Of a stretch of 64,000 bases of DNA, positions 7,656 through 15,634 are shown piece by piece. Numbering within the stretch: the first letter of the stretch is position 1; every line of letters begins with the position of its first letter. A program made the translations under genes and the position numbers. The stretch spans positions 1 through 64,000 of the forward strand of contig NYTH01000052.1 in assembly GCA_002683405.1 (NCBI GenBank), in the 5' to 3' direction. This DNA comes from Salinisphaeraceae bacterium (lineage in GTDB: Bacteria > Pseudomonadota > Gammaproteobacteria > Nevskiales > Salinisphaeraceae). The notes under the pieces were generated by a model that saw nothing but the letters and a program-made list of their open reading frames with translations, made no database searches and was not told where the DNA came from.

Positions 7656-8621
7656 TTACCGCCCCTGCGCGCCGCGCCGCAGCCAGTCGTGCACGAAGGC
7701 CAGCTTGCCGTGGGTGGCGGGGGCCATGAGAAAGGGGTAAAGATCGGCCAGGCCCATCGCCCGATTGACGTGGTTGATGCCCACGGCAATGGAGGCCGCC
7801 ACGTGCAGCAGCTTCGCCGAGTCGGTTTCGCTGTAGGGGTTCCAGCCGGGTGAGGGCAGTTTGTCGCAGTCCAGACCGGCGGCAATGAAGCTGTCGGTAA
7901 TATCGGTCAGGTGCAGCAGGTGGGCGGTGGTTTCGGCCCAGTCCTCGTGCGGATGCGCCGAGGCGTAACGGGTCAGATAGTGCTGCTGCCAGTCGGCCGG
8001 CGGGCCGTTCTGATAGTGCCGCTCCAGCGCCTGGCCGTAGTCCGCCCGCTCGTCGCCGAACAGGTTGCGGAATGCCGCCAGGAAATCCTCGCGCGCGCTC
8101 AGGCGCCACCAGAGCATGTGGGCAATCTCGTGGCGCATGTGGCCGATCATGGTGCGGTAGCGCTCGCCCAGGCTCTCGCGCCGGCTGGTGCGGACCACCG
8201 GGTCGGCCTCGGCCACGCTGATGGTGACTACGCCGTTGGCGTGCCCCATGGGCGCGGGGCCGTCGTATTCGGCCAGCATGTGAAAGACCGGCGGCGGGCC
8301 GATGTCTTCGGGCCGGAACCAGTGCCACTGGCCCAGGTTGTCCAGCACCCAGCGCTTGGCGGCTTCGGTGGCGGCCCACTGGGGGATCGAGTCTTCCACC
8401 GTGGGGTCGGGGGCGAGTTCGGTCATGGCGCAGGCGCGGCAGAAGTGCCCGGCCTGCGGCGCAATCCAGTTGCAGCCGATGCGCTCCCGATTGATGCAGA
8501 AGGCGCCCATGGGGAGAAACGCGCGGGCCTGAGGGTCGTAGCCCACGGCCGTGCCGTTCGCGGTGGAGAGATTGTCGAACCACAGGGCACCGGGCCCGGC
8601 CGGATTGTCGAACACTTGCAT
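7656..8621 (-). CDS. Putative zinc-binding metallopeptidase (Peptidase_Mx type)
   Basis: A 321-residue protein with an N-terminal zinc-ribbon-like segment (FCINRERIGCNW ... FCRACAMTELAPD) and a central gluzincin-type HEIAH motif inside MIGHMRHEIAHMLWW. A later EDWAETTAHLLHL block could supply the third ligand. This combination is typical of the cytosolic putative zinc peptidase family with a zinc ribbon. The substrate is unknown. It is monocistronic on the minus strand, 110 nt from the DUF2231 gene upstream. Confidence 0.85.
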   Translation of the reverse strand: MQVFDNPAGPGALWFDNLSTANGTAVGYDPQARAFLPMGAFCINRERIGCNWIAPQAGHFCRACAMTELAPDPTVEDSIPQWAATEAAKRWVLDNLGQWHWFRPEDIGPPPVFHMLAEYDGPAPMGHANGVVTISVAEADPVVRTSRRESLGERYRTMIGHMRHEIAHMLWWRLSAREDFLAAFRNLFGDERADYGQALERHYQNGPPADWQQHYLTRYASAHPHEDWAETTAHLLHLTDITDSFIAAGLDCDKLPSPGWNPYSETDSAKLLHVAASIAVGINHVNRAMGLADLYPFLMAPATHGKLAFVHDWLRRGAQGR

Positions 8622-8731
8622 AAAAGGGGACTCGCAGAAGCGGTGTGTCGGAAGTGAACACCGCCACCATACTTGCGGTCGCTTGGTGAATTCAGCAATC
8701 CGCAGTTATCGCGACAGGGCGTGGACGCGGG

Positions 8732-9232
8732 TCAGTGAATCTCTGGCGGCGTGACGGCCGCACCCTGCTGATAGACCAGCGAAGCGCCCAGATGGCCGAC
8801 GTGCGCCAGCAGCCCGCAGCAGACCAGCAGCAACGCGGCGACCGCCGTCAGGCCGGCGCGCCGCAGCGTGGCGCCGGCGCTCACGCGGCGCAGCAGCAGG
8901 TTCAGCGCCGCGGTGACGCTGAGTAGCCAGGCCAGCAGCGTGGCGCGATTTTCGTGGGTTTCGACCACGCGCGGGTCATACAGATGCCGGCCCACCACGG
9001 CGTCGGCCCAGCCGCCGCTGATGACGGCAGCCCAGGCAGACAGGGCCGCCAGCGTGATCAACGCAGCGGCCGCCGGCGCCAGCCATGCCAGCGCCGGGCG
9101 TCCGCGCGCCGCGAGGGCGCAGAACCAGAAGGCGGCGCCCACGAGCGTGAGCGCCACCGGAAAATGCACCAGGGCGGGATGCAGCAGCTCGATACGCCAC
9201 AGCGTGACCAGCACCGCGTCCGCATCCGTCAT
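8732..9232 (-). CDS. DUF2231 family membrane protein
   Basis: A 166-residue integral membrane protein with about four hydrophobic helices. It opens with the family feature ELLHPALVHFPVALTLVGA, in which the HPxLVHFP motif is characteristic of DUF2231. The function is unestablished; the conserved His residues in the first helix suggest cofactor or metal binding. It starts 7 nt after the lipoprotein gene at 9240-9563 ends, so the two are probably co-transcribed. Confidence 0.8.
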   Translation of the reverse strand: MTDADAVLVTLWRIELLHPALVHFPVALTLVGAAFWFCALAARGRPALAWLAPAAAALITLAALSAWAAVISGGWADAVVGRHLYDPRVVETHENRATLLAWLLSVTAALNLLLRRVSAGATLRRAGLTAVAALLLVCCGLLAHVGHLGASLVYQQGAAVTPPEIH

Positions 9233-9239
9233 GCCGGAC

Positions 9240-9563
9240 TCAGCGCGTGCGGATTTCGACCTTCTGCGGCTTGTTCGCGTTGCCCTCTCGGCTCACGGTC
9301 ACGCTGACGGGCGTGCCTTCGGACAGCTCCGCGAATTGAGCCGGCTTGTCGTCACGCATGAGCTGGGTCTGCTCGGTGAAGTACAGCTCCAGCCGCTTGC
9401 CGTTGTCCAGCGTCACGTAGATTTCCTGCTCGTCAGGCACGGCCTTGTCCACAGTGCCGGTGTAGGTGCCGGCGTCCACCAGGTCGATGCTCGAGCCGCA
9501 GGCGGCCAGCAGCAGCGACAGACTCATGACGGCGGCAGTCAACAGTTTTTGCATTCCCTGCAT
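9240..9563 (-). CDS. Small lipoprotein of unknown function
   Basis: A 107-residue protein with a lipoprotein signal peptide (SLSLLLAACGSS, lipobox LAAC). The rest is a small beta-rich domain (TGTVDKAVPDEQEIYVTL...LYFTEQTQLM...VSVTVSREG) resembling small OB-like periplasmic domains. The ATG at 9563 has a good Shine-Dalgarno (GAGGAG 8 nt before); the longer open frame upstream lacks one. The C-terminal Lys after the lipid-modified Cys region does not match the Asp+2 inner-membrane retention signal (CGS), so it is likely sorted to the outer membrane. Confidence 0.75.
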   Translation of the reverse strand: MQGMQKLLTAAVMSLSLLLAACGSSIDLVDAGTYTGTVDKAVPDEQEIYVTLDNGKRLELYFTEQTQLMRDDKPAQFAELSEGTPVSVTVSREGNANKPQKVEIRTR

Positions 9564-9754
9564 GATGTTTCTCCTCGGATAGTCTTGAACCCTGTCCCTC
9601 GCGTCCGGCGCGAGGCGAGTGAGTAGCCTAGACGCAGCGAGCGGCTGCAACAATAAGGATTCCTCGCAATCGGCCCGTGACGCCACCGGCCGGCGCAGGG
9701 CCCGGTACAATCGGCCGCCTCGCGCCACGCCTATTTCATAACAAGGAACGAGCC

Positions 9755-10750
9755 ATGACGCAGGTCGTGCGACTGACGAACACGGACGGGCCCTCAGGTC
9801 TGGAAATTCGCGACGAGACGGTGGGCGAGCCCGGCGCCGGGCAGCTGCGTATCGACATGCGGGCGGCGGGGCTGAATCGCTCCGAGCTGATGTTCATGCA
9901 CGGCCGGTACATCGTGGCCCCGGTGCCGCCCGCGCGCATCGGCGTGGAAGGTGCCGGCGTGATCTCGGCGGTGGGGCCGGGTGTGGACGGTCTGCAGGTG
10001 GGCGACGCCGTCTGCATCTTCCCCGGTTTTGACCTGACCGAATATGGCGTGATTGCAGAGCAGATCATCCTGCCCGCAGACGCCGTGGTGCCCAAGCCGG
10101 CCAACCTGTCCTTCGAGGAAGCGGCGGCCGTGGGCATGGCCTATCCCAGCGTGTACGGCGGGCTGGTTCAGTGCGGCCGCATGCAGTCGTCGGATGTGGT
10201 GGTGATCGTGGCGGCCAGCTCGGGTCTGGGGCTGGCGGCGGTAGAGTTTGCCAAGGCGCACGGCGCCACGGTGATCGGCACCTCGCGCACGCTGGACAAG
10301 GCCGACGCCATCAAGGCGGCCGGCGCCGACCATGTGATAGCCACGGACGAGGAAGACTTCGTGGAACGCGTGCGCGAATTGACCGGCGGACAGGGGTTCG
10401 ATCTTGCGTTGGACTCGCTCTCCGGGCCGTTTGTCGAAAAGCTCGTGGAGGCCGCGGCCCACGAGGCGCGCATCATCGAGTTCGGTGCGCTATCCATGAC
10501 GCCCGGCAGCTTCGGGCCCTACCCGGTTATCGCCAAGGGCCTGAGCATCATCGGCTTCCACGTGGTGTACAACCTGTTCGACTACCCCGACCGCCGCGAA
10601 ACCGCCATGGAGTACGTGATGGCGCGCGTGGCCAGCGGCCAGTTCAAGCCGCGCATCGACCGGGTTTTCAGCCTGAACGAGACCGTGGCGGCCTATGAAT
10701 ACCTGGCCGGCAATACCCAGGAAGGCAAGGTCATCATCCGGCTGGGATAG
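9755..10750 (+). CDS. Quinone-oxidoreductase-like MDR superfamily reductase
   Basis: A 331-residue medium-chain dehydrogenase/reductase. The GroES-like N-terminal half has GLNRSELMFMHGRY and GVEGAGVISAVG; the Rossmann half has VVVIVAASSGLGLAAVEFA for NAD(P)H binding. The catalytic-zinc Cys of alcohol dehydrogenases is Asn here (GLNRSE), which points to the zinc-independent quinone/enone reductase branch. The ATG at 9755 follows AAGGAACG. It is divergent from the lipoprotein gene. The substrate is not predictable; a role in detoxifying quinones or enones fits the nearby PRISE-like reductase, but this is inference. Confidence 0.88.
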   Translation: MTQVVRLTNTDGPSGLEIRDETVGEPGAGQLRIDMRAAGLNRSELMFMHGRYIVAPVPPARIGVEGAGVISAVGPGVDGLQVGDAVCIFPGFDLTEYGVIAEQIILPADAVVPKPANLSFEEAAAVGMAYPSVYGGLVQCGRMQSSDVVVIVAASSGLGLAAVEFAKAHGATVIGTSRTLDKADAIKAAGADHVIATDEEDFVERVRELTGGQGFDLALDSLSGPFVEKLVEAAAHEARIIEFGALSMTPGSFGPYPVIAKGLSIIGFHVVYNLFDYPDRRETAMEYVMARVASGQFKPRIDRVFSLNETVAAYEYLAGNTQEGKVIIRLG

Positions 10751-10810
10751 GCGCGGGCAGCCTCCCCGGCACCGACGCGGCCGGGCAGGCCGCGCCGGTC
10801 GCGGGTGCGG

Positions 10811-11905
10811 TCAGGGGGTGGGCAGCAGCTTCTCGGCCTCGAACACGCGAAACCACTTGTCGAACATGGCTTCGGTATCCATGACCTCGGTAAAGCCGGC
10901 CTGACGCAGCTTGATGGTGGATACCAGCGCCGGCGGCACGGTGTTGGGCTCGGCGCCGTAGGCCATGCAGAAGTCGGCGTAGTGGAATGATTCGCCGATG
11001 TACTCCACCAGCCCCGGCGCCACCAGCCCCTGCGCCTGGCGAATGCCGTCCCATACGTTTGCTTCGGCCGGCATGGTTTCGCCCAGCGAGCGCGGCTCGG
11101 CCGGGCCGGCCTCCATGTTCAGCATGTCGGCGATGCGCGGCCACAGGTACTGCCAGGTGAACACGTCGCCGTTGGTCACGTTGAATATCTCGTTGCGCGC
11201 CGCGTCGGCCTCGCCGCCCCACACGATGGCGCGGGCCAGCAAATCGGCATCCACGGCCTCGAACAGGTTGGAGGGGCCGCCCGGGTAGATCAGCGGCTTG
11301 CCCTGTTCGCGCAGAATGGCGCCGTAGGCACCGATGGCCGGGATGAGGTTCATGGCGCTGCCCAGCGACAGACCGAAGATGATCTGCGGGCGGTAGATGG
11401 TCCAGTGCCAGTCCTTGCCCTGCTGTTTCTCCTTCAGATAGCGCTCGTGGAGCCAGTAGAAATTGTCGATGTCGTGGCGCTCGGCGCGGTTCTCGCGGGC
11501 CGGTATTTCGATGGGCTCCACATGCACGCCGTAGGCCTTGGTCCCCTGCAGGATGGCGACATGCTCCAGCGTGGCGCCGCAGGAAGCCTCCAGCGGTTCG
11601 AGAAAATTGCGCAGCATGCGGCCGTTGGTCTCGATGTGGTCGGCCTCCACCCAGGCCGGCATGAGGCCGGGTTTTTCGAACAGGGCGGCGTACACCACGT
11701 GGGTCACTCCGGACAGGCTGCCCAGATATTCGGCGCAGGCGGCCTCGTCCTGAAGGTCCAGCGCTACGTGCTCGGCGCCGTAGGTCTTGAACGGCGGTCG
11801 GCGCGACAGCGCGATCACCTCGGCGCCCGCCTCGGCGTATTCACGCATCACGGCGTGCCCGACCAATCCGGACGCGCCGGCCACGATGACTTTCTTTCGG
11901 CTCAT
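10811..11905 (-). CDS. SDR family reductase, PRISE-like (progesterone 5-beta-reductase/iridoid synthase type)
   Basis: A 364-residue extended SDR. The N-terminal cofactor site is VIVAGASGLVGHAV. The mid-region LQGTKAYG has the Lys, and DNFYWLHERYL the Tyr, that in PRISE enzymes replace the usual YxxxK pair; TIYRPQIIFGLSLG follows. These enzymes reduce activated C=C bonds of enones. The ATG at 11905 begins the Rossmann motif and follows a GAGGAG-type site; upstream in-frame sequence looks non-coding. It is convergent with the MDR reductase, and the two together suggest enone/quinone reduction, though substrates are unknown. Confidence 0.82.
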   Translation of the reverse strand: MSRKKVIVAGASGLVGHAVMREYAEAGAEVIALSRRPPFKTYGAEHVALDLQDEAACAEYLGSLSGVTHVVYAALFEKPGLMPAWVEADHIETNGRMLRNFLEPLEASCGATLEHVAILQGTKAYGVHVEPIEIPARENRAERHDIDNFYWLHERYLKEKQQGKDWHWTIYRPQIIFGLSLGSAMNLIPAIGAYGAILREQGKPLIYPGGPSNLFEAVDADLLARAIVWGGEADAARNEIFNVTNGDVFTWQYLWPRIADMLNMEAGPAEPRSLGETMPAEANVWDGIRQAQGLVAPGLVEYIGESFHYADFCMAYGAEPNTVPPALVSTIKLRQAGFTEVMDTEAMFDKWFRVFEAEKLLPTP

Positions 11906-12048
11906 GATCTCCTCCTCGCAACCGATGCCGGGGCGCGGACGAATGCCTGCGGCGCCGGAGGGTCCTGTTGTTGTGTGAAGTCGCAACATTGCCAGTCTGT
12001 CCGGCCGGGCGGAAGTCCTGTTGCCGTGCGCGTCGTGCTGCGGGTTGT

Positions 12049-13938
12049 TCAGCCCGCGGCGTCGCGGTCCGGCACCACGCGCAGCGGGAGCAGGTCGCTG
12101 TCCTTGTCGATGACCGGCGTGGCGTCGATGCGCACGCAGCTACCGGCATAGGCGGCGTTGACCGAAAAGCTGCATAGCTGGGCGTGGTAGCCGCCCAGTC
12201 GCGGCAGCGGCCAGAGCGCCTGATAGACCGTGTCCTGCCAGTCGAAGCGGCCGCTGGTGGCTTTCACCACGCCGGCCTGCGGATCGACGATGCTGATATT
12301 CGCACCGCAGCGCCCGGCGATGGGTTTGGCCACGTAACCGCCGGCCTCGAGCGCGGGCGTCAGACTGCTGCCGGTTTCGAGCAGATAGGGGCTTTCGGGG
12401 AACAGCGACCACAGCACCGGCAGAATGGCCTTGTTGCTGGGGATGAGCGTCCACAGTGGCTCGTACACCATGACGTCCTTGCGCAGCAGCACATCCACCA
12501 GCCGCGGCGGCCCGTCGTGCACGGCGCCGGGCTGGTAGGTGGTCAGCAGCGCTTCATCGTCGTTGCACTCGGCGCGTATCTGGTCCAGCGCGGACTCCCA
12601 GGCCCAGGTCTTCCAGACCCAGCGGATGGTCTCGCCCGCGGCGTCGACAATATTGCCCGCCGCGTCCCAGGCCAGGCCGTCGACGCCCTGGATCACCGTG
12701 CTGCGTATGCCGGCGCGCTCCATGGCTTCCTGCATGAACAGGGCGTGGTAGGTCTCTTCGGGGTCGTCGTCCTGCATGATGTGCAGCAGGCCGTCCACGG
12801 CGCTGTTGCGCCAGGCGGCCACCAGGGCCTCGTGCAGATCTTCGCCGGCGTCATCGCCATGATCGCAGTCGAAATGCCGGGCCCACTTGCCCTGCACCTT
12901 GCCGGTTTCCATGTAGCAGGAGGCCGAATCGCAGTTGTATTCGTAGACCTTGATGCCGCGCGCCGACACCGAAAAGTCGAAGCGCCCGGTAATCATCTGG
13001 TTGCGGCGGCTGTTCCAGGAACGGTGGATGTTGGGCCAGAGCGCGCGGGGGATGTTGAAATTCTCCAGCAGATGTTCGTTGTGCAGCACGTGATGCGTGG
13101 CGTGCATGAACTGGGCGTGCAGGGCGTTGCCAGCGCGCTTGATTTCGTCGCGGCAGGATTCGGTCATCGCGAAATAGCGCCGCGCGTTGGTCGGCTCGGA
13201 CGACATGCGATGGCCGCCCATCGTGCTGATGTAGGCGGCTTCGTCGGGGTTGGCGGGGTTGAGCCAGGCGCGACCGCCGCGGCCGTTGTCCGGGCATTCG
13301 TGCAGCTGCAGGTCCAGTAGCGAGGGTGGCGGTGGCTCGAAGGTTTCGGCCTGCGCGTCATCGTCGGTCTGCAGCATCCAGCCCAGGAAGTTGGCGTCGC
13401 CGAAGGAACACTCCACCCAGTAGCCGCCGTCCTCGCTCACCCGGGCCGTCAGCTCGCGGGCGTAATCCTGTCCGTCCGGCCAGGGCTGGTGATCGTAGTT
13501 CTGCTCGGCAAAGCGGATGTACTCCGGCGTGACTTCGGTGGCAATGGCCACGTGGCCGGTGTGCTCGAACTCGCCGCCTTCCTCCCAGATGAGCAGGCAG
13601 CCGGGTTCCGGATGGCGGGCGGCGCCGTTTCGAAACGCGCGCAGCGGCAGCAGGGCGCTGTCCGACAGCCGCTTGATATGGCGCAGCTGGAAGATGTCGA
13701 AGGCCATGGGCACATCTTCGAACAGCCAGCCGCGGTTCACGTACAGCCAGCGGCGCGCGAACTCCACGCACTGCCACTTGTAGCCCATGTAGTGGGCGCC
13801 CACGTAGTGGCGGAAATCATCACGCTCGGTCATGCCGGCGGCCTCCGCGCCGGCATAATCGCTGGCGTAAGCCTGCACGCCGCCGGGGGCGGTTCCGATA
13901 ACGCTGCCAAAAGCGGGCGCGGGTGGCTTGAGGGTCAC
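12049..13938 (-). CDS. gss: Bifunctional glutathionylspermidine amidase/synthetase
   Basis: A 629-residue protein, close to the roughly 620 of the Escherichia coli enzyme. Residues about 1-200 form the CHAP-type amidase, with the nucleophile Cys in YKWQCVEFARRWL and the His in EFEHTGHVAIA. The remainder is the ATP-grasp synthetase (VYEYNCDSASCYMETGKVQG, KPIAGRCGANISIV). It joins glutathione to spermidine and hydrolyses the conjugate, buffering thiols under oxidative stress. The start is GTG at 13938. A perfect palindrome containing a TATAAA -10-like element lies 28 nt upstream. A YghU-type GST, the usual gss partner in E. coli, is encoded separately at 41314-42195. Confidence 0.95.
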   Translation of the reverse strand: MTLKPPAPAFGSVIGTAPGGVQAYASDYAGAEAAGMTERDDFRHYVGAHYMGYKWQCVEFARRWLYVNRGWLFEDVPMAFDIFQLRHIKRLSDSALLPLRAFRNGAARHPEPGCLLIWEEGGEFEHTGHVAIATEVTPEYIRFAEQNYDHQPWPDGQDYARELTARVSEDGGYWVECSFGDANFLGWMLQTDDDAQAETFEPPPPSLLDLQLHECPDNGRGGRAWLNPANPDEAAYISTMGGHRMSSEPTNARRYFAMTESCRDEIKRAGNALHAQFMHATHHVLHNEHLLENFNIPRALWPNIHRSWNSRRNQMITGRFDFSVSARGIKVYEYNCDSASCYMETGKVQGKWARHFDCDHGDDAGEDLHEALVAAWRNSAVDGLLHIMQDDDPEETYHALFMQEAMERAGIRSTVIQGVDGLAWDAAGNIVDAAGETIRWVWKTWAWESALDQIRAECNDDEALLTTYQPGAVHDGPPRLVDVLLRKDVMVYEPLWTLIPSNKAILPVLWSLFPESPYLLETGSSLTPALEAGGYVAKPIAGRCGANISIVDPQAGVVKATSGRFDWQDTVYQALWPLPRLGGYHAQLCSFSVNAAYAGSCVRIDATPVIDKDSDLLPLRVVPDRDAAG

Positions 13939-13965
13939 CGGCAGGAGCCTGATGAGTGGTGGAGA

Positions 13966-13983
13966 AGCGCTATTTATAGCGCT
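13966..13983 (-). promoter_or_regulatory. Palindromic operator over the putative gss -10 box
   Basis: AGCGCTAT and ATAGCGCT form a perfect 18-bp palindrome with a 2-nt centre. On the minus strand its centre reads TATAAA, a good -10 element, about 35-40 nt before the gss GTG. A dimeric regulator binding here would block the promoter. No good -35 is visible, so this assignment is tentative. Confidence 0.45.
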
Positions 13984-14046
13984 ACGCCGGGCCGGAAGTA
14001 CACGACTATTTCGACCGGATAACTGGCGCGGTAGCGGCGTCTTGAC

Positions 14047-14211
14047 CTAGTGTAGTGCGCCACTCTGTCTGGCACTTATACCGGCCCCATTTTCCGCCAT
14101 GCGGCGTTGCACCTCCTCGCCATAGCGACGGCTATGACTCGTCGGCGCGCCTTGCCTGACGAAAAATGGAACTCCGTCTAATGTGCCATCAAATGTGACG
14201 CACTACACTAG
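14047..14211. repeat. Palindromic MITE-like element, type 1a
   Basis: A 165-bp element bounded by CTAGTGTAGTGCG (14047-14059) and its exact reverse complement (14199-14211). The similarity of the two arms continues imperfectly for about 50 bp inward. The centre carries a small hairpin (CATAGC-GACG-GCTATG) flanked by GCGGCGTTGC and GCGCCTTGCC, which also occur in the element at 60021. Both ends carry CTAG, which could be a 4-bp target duplication. It has no coding capacity. It fills most of the gap between gss and the thiolase gene; the remaining intergenic bases (13984-14046, 14212-14320) hold nothing recognisable. Confidence 0.75.
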
Positions 14212-14320
14212 CGCATCAGGCCGGCCACCGTGCGCGCCTGTTTCACTCGCGCCGGGCGGCCCGTATGCAGGTCGCAATTGCGGCAGGCGCCCCTGGCATT
14301 GTTCCCGGAGCACATATCGA

Positions 14321-15634
14321 ATGACCGCCTACCAGCACGTCAAGGCATCCCGTCAGCCGGTGATCGTGGCGGCGGCCCGCACGCCGTTTCGCAACGCCGG
14401 CGGGGCCTATGCCGACCTGCCCAATCACGAGCTTGGCGCGCTGCCGCTGCGCGCCGTCATGGCGCGGGCCGGTGTGGAGCCGCACGAACTGCAGTCGGTG
14501 GCGCTGGGCTGCGTGGTCCAGGATGCAGCCACGACCAACGTCACGCGCGAGGCCATGCTGGCGGCCGGCTGCCCCAGCTCGATTCCGGCCTACACCATAT
14601 CCATGGCGGGGGTGTCGCCCGAAGCCTGCGTAACCACGCTCTGCGATCAGATCGCGCTGGGGCAGATAGACATTGCCGTGGGCGGCGGCACGGAGAACTT
14701 CTCCGATCTGCCCATCCGCGCCGCCCGCAACGTGCGCAAGCGGGCGGTGAAGCTGATGACGGCGCGCACACTGGGACAGCGACTGCGAATTCTGTCCGGT
14801 CTGCGCCCGCGGGATCTGCTGCCCGAGTTGCCCAGCGCGACCGATCTGACCACCGGCCTGAACATGGGGCAGGCCTGCGAGGCCATGGCGCGCCGCTTTG
14901 GCGTGACGCGCGAAGCCGCTGACGCCTACGCCGTGCGCAGCCATCAGCGGGCCGCCGGGGCCTGGCAGAACGAGCAGTTCGGGGATGACGTGATCCCCGT
15001 GCAGGCGCCGGACGGGTCCACCGTCAGCCGCGACGAGGGCGTGCGCGCGGACAGCAGCGAGCCGGCGCTGGCGCGGCTGAAGCCGGCGTTCGATCGCCAG
15101 GCCGGCATCATCACTGCCGGCAATGCATCCGGCCTGACGGACGGGGCGGCGGCGCTGTTGCTCATGAGCGCCGATACCGCCCGGCAGCGGGGCCTGATGC
15201 CGCTGGCGCGCGTGCGCGATCACGTCTTTACCGGCGTGGCCGACATGCACACCGAAATGCTCATGGGGCCGGCCGTGGCCATCCCGCGTCTGCTGGCCCG
15301 CAACGGACTGAGCCACGACGACGTGGACGTTTACGAAGTCCACGAGGCTTTTGCGGCGCAAATTCTCGCGAATCAGGCGGGTCTGGCCGACCCGACATAC
15401 GCGCGGCGCGAGGCCGGGGTTCAGGCGCCCGCGGGGGCCATACCGCTGGGCAAGCTGAATATCTGGGGCGGGTCGCTGGCGCTGGGTAACCCGTTCGCGG
15501 CCACGGGCGGGCGCCTGCTGGCCACCGCGGCCCGGCGCATGCGGCAATCGCAGGCGCGCTACGGCGTGATCGCCACCTGCGCTGGCGGCGGGCTGGGCGC
15601 AGCGATGCTGCTGGAGAATCCCGAGGTCAGCTGA
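14321..15634 (+). CDS. Thiolase-fold protein with degenerate active site
   Basis: A 437-residue thiolase closest in pattern to trifunctional-enzyme beta subunits (GGTENFSDLPIR; YEVHEAFAAQIL; GGSLALGNPFAATG; CAGGGLGAAM). Two catalytic residues are changed. The nucleophilic Cys of the usual C-x-S block is Gly97 (SMAGVSPEA), and the His of the GHP motif is Asn390 (GNP). The second Cys, Cys420 in CAGGG, is kept. Loss of the nucleophile should abolish classical thiolysis or Claisen condensation, so the real reaction or binding role is uncertain. The ATG at 14321 begins the family-length protein. Its 3' end overlaps the convergent histidine-kinase gene by 8 bp. Confidence 0.85.
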   Translation: MTAYQHVKASRQPVIVAAARTPFRNAGGAYADLPNHELGALPLRAVMARAGVEPHELQSVALGCVVQDAATTNVTREAMLAAGCPSSIPAYTISMAGVSPEACVTTLCDQIALGQIDIAVGGGTENFSDLPIRAARNVRKRAVKLMTARTLGQRLRILSGLRPRDLLPELPSATDLTTGLNMGQACEAMARRFGVTREAADAYAVRSHQRAAGAWQNEQFGDDVIPVQAPDGSTVSRDEGVRADSSEPALARLKPAFDRQAGIITAGNASGLTDGAAALLLMSADTARQRGLMPLARVRDHVFTGVADMHTEMLMGPAVAIPRLLARNGLSHDDVDVYEVHEAFAAQILANQAGLADPTYARREAGVQAPAGAIPLGKLNIWGGSLALGNPFAATGGRLLATAARRMRQSQARYGVIATCAGGGLGAAMLLENPEVS

